Assembly (NCBI GenBank): GCA_003695555.1
Contig: RFIU01000033.1
Location: 1-14,370 of the forward strand
Source: Alphaproteobacteria bacterium
GTDB lineage: Bacteria > Pseudomonadota > Alphaproteobacteria > Sphingomonadales > Rhodothalassiaceae
Length of the DNA: 14,370 bases
Reading direction: 5' to 3'
The translations under genes were made by a program, and so were the position numbers. Below are positions 1 to 5,918 of the stretch, one piece after another. Each line of letters opens with the position of its first letter. Within the stretch, counting starts at the first letter, position 1. The notes beneath the pieces are model-generated. The model worked only from the letters and a program-made list of their open reading frames with translations. It made no database searches and was not told where the DNA came from.

Positions 1-622
1 GATGCCGGCTGAGCCGCAGCGCGACGCCGGCGATCGCCTGACCGCCGACGACCACATCATCGCCGCCGAGGATGCGTCTGCCACCGGCCAGAAAGGCGTC
101 GCCATCGACATCGACGAAGCCGAGGCCGAACCCGAAATAGGGCCGAAGCGCGCCCTTGCGGTTCAATTCGACGAGGCCGTTGGCCATGACGCTGGTCGCC
201 TTCGTCTTCGAGCGGACGATGGCGGCCGGCCCGCTCGGAGATGACAGTCCAAGGTCACCCGCCAGTCCGCCGCTGTTCAGCACGTTCAGGGACGAGATGT
301 CATTGCTGCGGTGCAGATATTCGAGCTCGATGCGAAACGGCACGAAGTCGTATCCGATCGCAGCGCCTGCCGCCCAGCCGCTCTCCTTGTCGTCGCGGGC
401 GATAAAGCCGTTGCGCTGGCCCAGCCAACGCTGGCTGGTGGCCCAGTTGAAACCGCCGCGCGCGGCGCCATAGAACCCCGGCTCGTCCTGCGTCGTTCCG
501 CCGGCAGAGGCGGCACCGCCGGCCGTCACCGCGCCCACTAGCAGCAGACCGCCGAGCAGGGTACCGGTGATGCGCCGGCAGCCAAGCTCCTCGCGTGTTC
601 GCATTCCTCTCGCCCTCGTCAT
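1..622 (-). CDS. Outer-membrane beta-barrel protein (porin/surface-antigen-like), partial at the window edge
   Basis: The minus-strand frame is open from an ATG at 622 to the left edge, giving the first 207 residues. The ATG at 622 is preceded by AAGGA six bases upstream. A second in-frame ATG at 604 is possible. The N-terminus is a textbook Sec signal peptide: Arg-rich n-region, hydrophobic core TGTLLGGLLLVGAVTAGG at about 19-36, and a likely cut after ASA at residue 40. The mature part alternates polar and hydrophobic residues with many aromatic and Gly residues (GFYGAARGGFNW, PYFGFGLGFVDVDGD), as in eight-stranded OmpA-like or Surface_Ag_2 barrels. It lies 246 bases beyond the last tail gene on the same strand and is most likely an independent chromosomal gene. 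Its exact role, such as adhesion, pore or structural protein, cannot be told because the C-terminus is missing. Confidence 0.8.
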   Translation of the reverse strand, partial: MTRARGMRTREELGCRRITGTLLGGLLLVGAVTAGGAASAGGTTQDEPGFYGAARGGFNWATSQRWLGQRNGFIARDDKESGWAAGAAIGYDFVPFRIELEYLHRSNDISSLNVLNSGGLAGDLGLSSPSGPAAIVRSKTKATSVMANGLVELNRKGALRPYFGFGLGFVDVDGDAFLAGGRRILGGDDVVVGGQAIAGVALRLSRH

Positions 623-668
623 TTTCCGTCCTTCCCTTGCCTTTTGTGCATCCTGTCGCGCGCTCCCT

Positions 669-689
669 CTCGTCATCGCAGGTGACGAG
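669..689 (-). promoter_or_regulatory. Perfect 7-bp inverted repeat in the leader of the outer-membrane protein gene
   Basis: CTCGTCA at 669-675 and TGACGAG at 683-689 are exact reverse complements with a 7-base spacer. The element lies 47 bases upstream of the ATG at 622. It could be a protein-binding operator or a stem in the 5' untranslated RNA. I saw no convincing -35/-10 pair nearby that would decide between these. Confidence 0.3.
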
Positions 690-801
690 GAAGACGATCC
701 CCACTCTTATTCCCGAATACGAGCAAAGAATGTAGGTCGGATGACGGAATTTTGACCACTCCATCATCACCTGTGAGCATCGGGACGCAAAAAATTTTCG
801 G

Positions 802-821
802 GTGATGCAGGAATGCATCAC
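802..821 (-). terminator. Perfect 8-bp hairpin downstream of the tail cluster, possible terminator
   Basis: GTGATGCA at 802-809 pairs perfectly with TGCATCAC at 814-821 around a 4-base loop. On the minus strand it lies 47 bases after the DUF2793 stop codon. It is followed, after about seven bases, by six consecutive T residues (791-800 region). The T-run is further from the stem than in a canonical intrinsic terminator, so a protein-binding palindrome upstream of the outer-membrane gene is the alternative. Confidence 0.45.
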
Positions 822-868
822 AATTCGACCAGGAAAAAGACCAAGGGCAATGGAAGCCGTGGGCGAGC

Positions 869-1369
869 CTACGGCGCGATCAGACCATGGCTGCGCAGCG
901 TCGCAAGGACGGCCGACAAGGCGTTGCGCGCTTCGGTGTCGATGGTGGTGCCGCCCGAGGGGTCGGCGATCGCAGGCTGCCGACTGCCGATCACCTGCTG
1001 CCCTGCGATAAGCAGCCGGTCGGCGTTGATTTCGCCGACGATCCAGCTGCCGGCAGAGAAACGGGCCGGAACGCCGCGATCCTTCAGCCATGCGTGCATG
1101 CCGTCGGCGGCCGGGAAGAAACGCCAGATGCCGCCGCTGAAATGCGCGAATTCGCTGTCGTGGCCGGCCCACTCGCCGGTGGCACTTGCGCCGACGATCC
1201 ACAGTTCGCCTTCCGCCGGGGCCGTCGGCGGCGCGCCCTGGTCAAGGCTTTCGACGACGCCCGCGATCAGCGCGTCGATGCGGTTCAACGCCTCATTGTG
1301 GGTGATCTCCTTGCTCGCCTGATTGGTCAGGATCAGGGGCAGTTTCCAGTGTGGCGTTTCGCTCATCAT
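869..1369 (-). CDS. DUF2793 family phage/GTA tail-associated protein
   Basis: A 166-residue protein that matches my recollection of the DUF2793 family, typically found right after the terminal tail protein in alphaproteobacterial GTA-like and prophage clusters. The core has the characteristic N-terminal part (HWKLPLILTNQASKEITHNE at about 6-25), then a region alternating Trp and Gly residues (GELWIVG, GGIWRFFP), and a C-terminal segment ending in LRSHGLIAP. The start at 1369 is chosen because AGGAG lies seven bases upstream. An in-frame start at 1402 would add 11 residues without a comparable ribosome site. The function of DUF2793 is not established. Position and beta-rich composition suggest a tail-fibre or tail-tip accessory. 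It is the last gene of the structural transcript, 58 bases after the preceding stop. Confidence 0.8.
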   Translation of the reverse strand: MMSETPHWKLPLILTNQASKEITHNEALNRIDALIAGVVESLDQGAPPTAPAEGELWIVGASATGEWAGHDSEFAHFSGGIWRFFPAADGMHAWLKDRGVPARFSAGSWIVGEINADRLLIAGQQVIGSRQPAIADPSGGTTIDTEARNALSAVLATLRSHGLIAP

Positions 1370-1427
1370 GTCATCTCCTGGCAAATATTCGAGGGCCGGC
1401 AAAAGGCAAGCGGCGCACCCGGCTGGG

Positions 1428-3683
1428 CTACAGCGTCAGGGTGCCGCGCCATGGGTGGCCACGCCCCACCCGGCTGCTGATCTGATGGACGGCCATTGTC
1501 AGACTGACGGGAGCGGTGCCGAAATCCGACTGCTGGTCGGCAAGCGGATAGATGGCTCTGGGCGTCTGGGTGGTGAGCGTGCGCAGCACCGTCATTCCCG
1601 CCGCGTCGAGGATATCGAGCTCATAGGCTTCGCTTTCTTCGCCGAGCGGCACGTCGGCGTGGTCGAGCCAGCCGCCTGAGAGACGCGTGCGGCGGGTCCA
1701 GACCATCTCGATGTCGCCGTTGCTCAGCCGCCGGGCCCGCGCATGAACGGGCGAGAGGGGTTTCAGGGCATTGGCGGCAAAGACCGCGGTCGTGCCGGCC
1801 ACCGCGAGCGGATCGTCGTGAACGCTGACCGCCTTGAACGGGATGGGACGGCCGATGAGGTCGGCGGCCAGCGGCACCTCGATGAGACCGCCACCGTCCA
1901 CGAGAACGAAATCCTCGCCTGCCTGATGGCCGGCCATCGCATGTTCGGTGCCGTGGCACCCACGCAGCAGCCCCCGCAGCAGATAACTGCCGTCGGTCTG
2001 CAGTATCGCTTCGCGAAAACGGATCATCTCGTCGCCGACCTTGGCGAGATTGGCACCATTGAGCACCGCAAGCTGGCTTCGCGATTCCAGCGTCGCCTCG
2101 CTGCGCAGGAGCCGTATCCGGATCCGGCTGCCCTCGTCCCAGAAGCCGACGGGTCCTTCACCGGGAGGCTCCAGGACATCGCCGATGATCGCCGGCAGGT
2201 CGGCGTGGGCGACCGTCTCGAAGCTTTCGCCGTCATCTCGAGAGGCGAGCAGCGCACCGCCCCGCCAGGCCGGAGAGACGCCGGCCATCGCGACCGGCAG
2301 TAAGAGGTCGGCACCTTCGGTGACGATCCCGGGAAAGTCGAGGAAATGCACCCGCGTCAGTCCAGGCGGCGCAAGAACGATGGGCAGGAAGGGTTCGCTG
2401 GCGGCTGGGGGATCGACGGTGGGTAGCGCGGACGCCTCGAAGGGAAACCCTTCGAGGACCAGACGGCCGTCTTCCAGCCGCAGGGACTCGACCAGCATCT
2501 CGCCCCCACCCAGATCTTCGGGCAGCAGGATCCGGTCGCCGGTTTCGATCGCAATCGCAGCGAGCGGCAGGCTGGCGGAAAGCCGGGTCTGGCGCTGCCA
2601 GCGTCGCACCAGTTGCCAGTCGGCGAGTCGACGCGCGCATGGCGCATCGAGCGCGAACGGGCTGTCAAACGTTTCGATTCGGCGGGCGACCGCCTGTTGC
2701 CGTCGTGCACGCTGCAGGCCGGGCTGAAAGTCGCGTCCGGCATCAAGAAAACGCAGGTCAATACCCTGTGGCAGGCGTTGTCCGTCTTCGCGCTCGCGAT
2801 GAAGGCGCGACACGGGGGAGGCGCGTTCGGCGCGCGCACCCCATTCATTGGTGTCCGGTGAAAAGATCCCGCCCTCATCGATCGCTGTGAAGGCAAGGGT
2901 GCCGTTCCGTTCGGCGAGGGTGAAGCCGAACGTCCCGTCGATCACGTCCAGGATGCGCGAGGCTTCGGCCTGATGGGTGATCGCCAGTCCTGCGAAGGTC
3001 TGGTTCAGTCCTGGCGAGGCGGTGGCCGGAACCCCGGCGCGTGCGGCGATGTCGATCAGCAGCCGGTCGAGGGTGGCCGGTTCATCGGCGACCACTTCGA
3101 AGGTCAGATTGGGAATCCGGTTGGCGAATTCGCCGAGCGGCAGATCCTCGAAGACGGCCATGGCAAGGCCGCGCATGTCGGGGACCTCGCCGGCGCCTTC
3201 ATGCGCCTCGATCAGGGGGTCGGCCTGCTGTGTCTCTTCCCCCGAATAGGTGCGGATCGTCACCGGCACCAGCAGATCGCCGTTCGCATCGCGCAGCAGC
3301 TTTCCGTCGGCCCAGATCCGTTCGACCCGCACGATCGGCCGGGACGACAGGGCAACGGCGAAGGAGACGGAGTAGGAAACGCGGCCGTTGCCGCTCTTTT
3401 GTGCACCACCCTTGCCGCTGCGTCGTCGGCTGTTGCTGCGCTCTTCGACCAGATCGCTCGCCCAGATGACATGACCGGCAACGCGTGCACGGCCATAGAT
3501 CAGCGGGATCGGCCGGCCATAGTTCGAGTCCTGCAGGCCGATGCCGTCATTGACCGGTTCGCCCTGCGGTGGTTTCGGGCCGAACAGACGGTGGTCGATA
3601 TTGCGCCCGATTCCGGCGCCGAGCAGGGCGCCGAGTGGGCCACCAATGATGCCGCCGGCAACGCCGAGAACGAGGGTCGCCAT
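1428..3683 (-). CDS. Large tail-tip protein, RcGTA gp15-related (phage-tail_3 / Rcc01698-like)
   Basis: A 751-residue protein with AGGAGA eight bases before its ATG and only three bases from the peptidase stop. The N-terminus is a Gly-rich hydrophobic segment (residues 3-26) followed by the conserved YGRPIPLIYGRARVAGHVIW stretch at 55-74, then a Lys/Arg/Gly linker (82-99). Residues 101-200 (SYSVSFAVALSSRPI, ERIWADGKLL, NRIPNLTFEV) match sphingomonad-type tail proteins as I remember them. The middle (about 270-420) corresponds to the phage-tail_3 region. Residues about 535-615 (QLAVLNGANLAKVGDEMIRF, LLRGLLRGCHGTE) correspond to the Rcc01698-like C-terminal region. In RcGTA the homologue is about 1,300 residues and contains a TIM-barrel domain. 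This one has no such domain and is much shorter. The inferred role is baseplate or tail-fibre attachment and membrane contact during DNA delivery. Confidence 0.88.
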   Translation of the reverse strand: MATLVLGVAGGIIGGPLGALLGAGIGRNIDHRLFGPKPPQGEPVNDGIGLQDSNYGRPIPLIYGRARVAGHVIWASDLVEERSNSRRRSGKGGAQKSGNGRVSYSVSFAVALSSRPIVRVERIWADGKLLRDANGDLLVPVTIRTYSGEETQQADPLIEAHEGAGEVPDMRGLAMAVFEDLPLGEFANRIPNLTFEVVADEPATLDRLLIDIAARAGVPATASPGLNQTFAGLAITHQAEASRILDVIDGTFGFTLAERNGTLAFTAIDEGGIFSPDTNEWGARAERASPVSRLHREREDGQRLPQGIDLRFLDAGRDFQPGLQRARRQQAVARRIETFDSPFALDAPCARRLADWQLVRRWQRQTRLSASLPLAAIAIETGDRILLPEDLGGGEMLVESLRLEDGRLVLEGFPFEASALPTVDPPAASEPFLPIVLAPPGLTRVHFLDFPGIVTEGADLLLPVAMAGVSPAWRGGALLASRDDGESFETVAHADLPAIIGDVLEPPGEGPVGFWDEGSRIRIRLLRSEATLESRSQLAVLNGANLAKVGDEMIRFREAILQTDGSYLLRGLLRGCHGTEHAMAGHQAGEDFVLVDGGGLIEVPLAADLIGRPIPFKAVSVHDDPLAVAGTTAVFAANALKPLSPVHARARRLSNGDIEMVWTRRTRLSGGWLDHADVPLGEESEAYELDILDAAGMTVLRTLTTQTPRAIYPLADQQSDFGTAPVSLTMAVHQISSRVGRGHPWRGTLTL

Positions 3684-3686
3684 CTT

Positions 3687-4100
3687 CTATTCTCCTGAAG
3701 GATAACGGAAGCAGGCGACGATCCGCCGTCGCCAGTGGGTATCGAGCCGATGTTCGATGACCCGGCCGACGCGCGCACAGGCGTGGATCATGCCGCGCCC
3801 GCCCTCGCTCAGCAGTCCGACGTGCTGCGGGTCGCGCATGAAGGCGAGGCAGGCGATGTCGCCCCCCGTCGCCCGTTCCATGGGAATATGACGCAGGCCG
3901 GCGGCATCGGCGTGGGCGAAGAGGCGTTCGGGCTGCGGCAGGCGGGGATAGTTGGTGATCTCATAGTCGATTAGTCCCAGCGCCTGCCCGACCCACAGCA
4001 CGAGCCCGACGCAGTCGAGACCGACACCCGGCGCGCGGCCTTGATGGTGGAAGGCGGTGCCGAGGCACTTTCTTGCGCAGGCGATGATGTCGGGAGCCAA
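3687..4100 (-). CDS. NlpC/P60-family phage cell-wall peptidase (RcGTA gp14-like)
   Basis: Encodes an NlpC/P60 cysteine peptidase of about 137 residues, the type expected to cut peptidoglycan cross-links during DNA delivery. The signature LGTAFHHQGR is followed by GVGLDCVGLV, whose Cys (about residue 30 from the proposed start) is the predicted nucleophile. QHVGLL supplies the catalytic His (about residue 93), and a C-terminal EHRLDTHWRRRI block is typical of the phage group TIGR02219. The start is uncertain. TTG at 4100 gives the usual family length, with about eight residues before the ARKCLGT block. TTG at 4151 and ATG at 4235 are also in frame, and the frame stays open to 4256, but that extension is Pro/Ser/Arg-rich and unlike the family. 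None has a strong ribosome site. The gene is separated from the hub gene by an oppositely oriented gene, unlike the usual tight hub-peptidase coupling. Confidence 0.85.
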   Translation of the reverse strand: MAPDIIACARKCLGTAFHHQGRAPGVGLDCVGLVLWVGQALGLIDYEITNYPRLPQPERLFAHADAAGLRHIPMERATGGDIACLAFMRDPQHVGLLSEGGRGMIHACARVGRVIEHRLDTHWRRRIVACFRYPSGE

Positions 4101-4233
4101 GGGATGGCCGTTCCGACCGCCTGCCGATGCGCTGGCGCGCGGGCTTCTCAAGTCCGTCCCGCTCGTGCTATCCGGGCCGCAAGCGGGACCGCGGCGCGGT
4201 GCCGGCGGGCCTTCGGGATCAAGGTGGGAAAAC
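4101..4233. promoter_or_regulatory. Divergent gap between peptidase and plus-strand cargo gene; probable promoter site of the latter
   Basis: The 133 bases between the proposed TTG start of the peptidase (minus strand) and the ATG of the cargo gene (plus strand) are the only place close upstream of the cargo gene where its promoter could lie. I could not find a convincing -35/-10 pair: CTTCTC at 4144-4149 with TGCTAT at 4166-4171 is the best I saw and is weak. AAGGTGG at 4221-4227 is a good ribosome site for the plus-strand ATG. The minus-strand peptidase frame also stays open through this stretch. Confidence 0.3.
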
Positions 4234-5046
4234 ATGGATACCAACCGATTCGTCATCTATCTGCATGAAATCCATTCGCAGTGTCTGTTCACGCGCGCGG
4301 CCTTCACGATCTTCAATCGGGCGCTTGAGCAGAAGGAAGCGAACGGCGCCCTGTTCGCCGGACAGGCGGCGCTGACTTCTGCCGCGCAGGTCGCGTCTCT
4401 GCTCTGGCCCGCGCGCGCGCGCGCCAGACGGCGCGGCGAGGTGCTGCGAGAAAAGCTCGGCCTGCCGGAACGCCACGCGCTGGCCGATCGCCGTTTCGTC
4501 GAATTGTGGGACCATGCCGATGGAAAATTCGACGAATGGGTGAAGAAGACCCACGGTCAGCAGGTCCTGTTCGACTTCGTCGGCCCGGCGCGGGCTTTGA
4601 ATATCCCGGATCTGAAGGATGAAGGGATCTATCGTCTCTATGACACGGAAACCAAGATCTTCGTCTTCCGCGGCGTCGGCTACAACATGCAGAATCTTGC
4701 CCAGGCGATCGAAGAGATCGGCAAGCGCGCCGAGACGCTGTTGAAGCAGATTTTCCCCGGCCGTTATGAAGAGGGCGCGCGTAAGGTGGTGGAAGCCGGT
4801 ACGCCCGCCGGTCTTGATGAAACGACGGTAAGCGGGGCCGAGGTGCCCCAGGAGGTCGCCGAGGCGGTAAATGCGCCAGCCGCCCCTGCGCCGGCGATTG
4901 CCGCGAATGAGGCTGGCGGAGAAGAGTTCGCCGGGCTTGAAGAGCTGCCGGGTGCCGATGACATTGCCGAGGCCGCGATCGCCGAAGCGATCCCCTCGCC
5001 CCTCGAAGAGCCGGCGAAGGAAGAGAAGACCGACGGCGACAAATAG
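4234..5046 (+). CDS. Plus-strand cargo (moron-like) protein, HEPN-like N-terminal domain with acidic disordered tail
   Basis: A 270-residue protein encoded opposite to every other gene here. ATG at 4234 has AAGGTGG seven bases upstream. In-frame codons further 5' give a Pro/Arg-rich extension that looks non-coding. Residues 1-180 are predicted mainly helical. Blocks such as FVIYLHEIHSQ (6-16), AGQAALTSAAQVASLLWP (42-59), RGEVLREKLGL (67-77) and the R86/R87...H94...DEW102 segment resemble, from memory, a family of uncharacterised HEPN-like proteins whose consensus there is roughly RNxxEHxDERxDxW. In this copy the RN pair aligns with V89-E90, while H94, D96 and W102 are kept. Residues about 185-270 are Ala/Glu/Pro-rich and strongly acidic, probably disordered. 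No membrane segment or signal peptide is seen. Its stop lies 16 bases from the convergent hub stop. A defence, toxin-like or host-modifying role is inference only; a plain hypothetical protein is the safe reading. Confidence 0.75.
   Translation: MDTNRFVIYLHEIHSQCLFTRAAFTIFNRALEQKEANGALFAGQAALTSAAQVASLLWPARARARRRGEVLREKLGLPERHALADRRFVELWDHADGKFDEWVKKTHGQQVLFDFVGPARALNIPDLKDEGIYRLYDTETKIFVFRGVGYNMQNLAQAIEEIGKRAETLLKQIFPGRYEEGARKVVEAGTPAGLDETTVSGAEVPQEVAEAVNAPAAPAPAIAANEAGGEEFAGLEELPGADDIAEAAIAEAIPSPLEEPAKEEKTDGDK
4410..4424 (+). repeat. CG dinucleotide run inside the plus-strand gene
   Basis: Fifteen bases of strictly alternating C and G encode the Ala-Arg alternation at about residues 60-65 of the cargo protein. 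A change in repeat number would shift the frame before the HEPN-like motif. It may simply reflect high-GC Ala/Arg codon choice. Confidence 0.6.
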
Positions 5047-5062
5047 AGGTTTTGTTCGCGGC

Positions 5063-5908
5063 TCATCCGGGCTGACCGGGGTAGTCGAGCAGCCGGTCGA
5101 TGCCGGGCAGAAACGGCTCACCACGGAAATTCGCGAGATTGTCGAACTTGTCGCGACAGGTCGTGCGCGCCTTGTCGCAACCGGCGACGATCTCTGCCAG
5201 ATCTCCCACCGACACGGGTTGGGCGGGCGGAGCAAACAGGCTCAACCGTCCGCCGACCTGTCGCCGGATTTCGCCGAGCGCGCCGGTATTCGCGCCAAGA
5301 TGCCAGCGCAGACGGCCAAAGTCGTACCAGCCGTCCGGGTCGTCCAACGGGGTGACTTCGATGGTGACGGGGTCGATGAGAGCAGTGACACGGACCTCAC
5401 GGGTGAAGGCGCGCAGTCCCCGTTTGCAGCGCGCATCGCCAAGTTCGGCACGACAGAAGGGCGTCAGACGCTCGGTGATCGGTGCTTCCAGTCGGTCGGC
5501 AGGCCCGCGAAGTTCCGCCTCGAAGGCAAGCTCGCCCGAGCGGATGCGACCGATCACCCCTTCCTTCAGAACGATCGTCCCGGCAGCCGGATCGCTCCAG
5601 TCGGCAAGCAGGATCCGCACCCTTGCGCCATCGAAGCGGCCGGCGCGGATGTCCTCTGCGCGGATATTGCGGGCGGCCAATGCGCCACGCACTTCGAGAT
5701 TGTCGATTTCACTGCCGGCACTTTCCGCCATCGCGGAAAGGTCGAGGCCGCTGCTCGCCTGATAGCGGATGCCGTCGATCTCGATGTCGCGATCGTGGCT
5801 GGTCAGCGCCACCAGCACTCCGTCTGCGCGCTGGATGCGCCAGCAGATGGCAAGGCGGGTGAGCGGTCCGGAAAGCGCGGCAGCAAGACCGGGGGGAATG
5901 TTGCGCAT
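5063..5908 (-). CDS. Tail hub protein, DUF2163 / phage_BR0599 family (RcGTA gp13-like)
   Basis: A 281-residue protein of the TIGR02218 type, with GAGGGA seven bases before its ATG and 10 bases after the preceding stop. The N-terminal DUF2163 region covers about 1-160 (LAICWRIQRADGVLVALTSH, YQASSGLDLSAM). The C-terminal BR0599 region covers about 195-276, ending in the diagnostic FDNLANFRGEPFLPGIDRLL segment. Four cysteines stand in two pairs, C152/C161 (FCRAELGDARCK) and C244/C251 (AGCDKARTTC). They recall the iron-sulfur-binding tail-tip protein L of phage lambda, and a metal cluster at the hub is a reasonable inference. The protein should form the ring that closes the tail tube and joins distal tail protein to peptidase and tip. 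The full family length is present and nothing is broken. Confidence 0.92.
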   Translation of the reverse strand: MRNIPPGLAAALSGPLTRLAICWRIQRADGVLVALTSHDRDIEIDGIRYQASSGLDLSAMAESAGSEIDNLEVRGALAARNIRAEDIRAGRFDGARVRILLADWSDPAAGTIVLKEGVIGRIRSGELAFEAELRGPADRLEAPITERLTPFCRAELGDARCKRGLRAFTREVRVTALIDPVTIEVTPLDDPDGWYDFGRLRWHLGANTGALGEIRRQVGGRLSLFAPPAQPVSVGDLAEIVAGCDKARTTCRDKFDNLANFRGEPFLPGIDRLLDYPGQPG

Positions 5909-5918
5909 GGGCGATCCC

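Noticed and set aside
300..1202. Open minus-strand frame of about 300 codons across the outer-membrane gene, the spacer and the DUF2793 gene
   Set aside because: It is frame-shifted relative to two genes with recognisable products; its product is Arg-rich without any family pattern.
4140..4175. Candidate promoter CTTCTC...TGCTAT for the cargo gene
   Set aside because: Match to alphaproteobacterial consensus is too poor to annotate as a promoter on its own.
4219..5235. Open minus-strand frame of about 338 codons antisense to the cargo gene and running into the hub gene
   Set aside because: It would restore operon orientation, but the product is Arg/Ser-rich shadow sequence, whereas the plus-strand product has family-like blocks and a good ribosome site.
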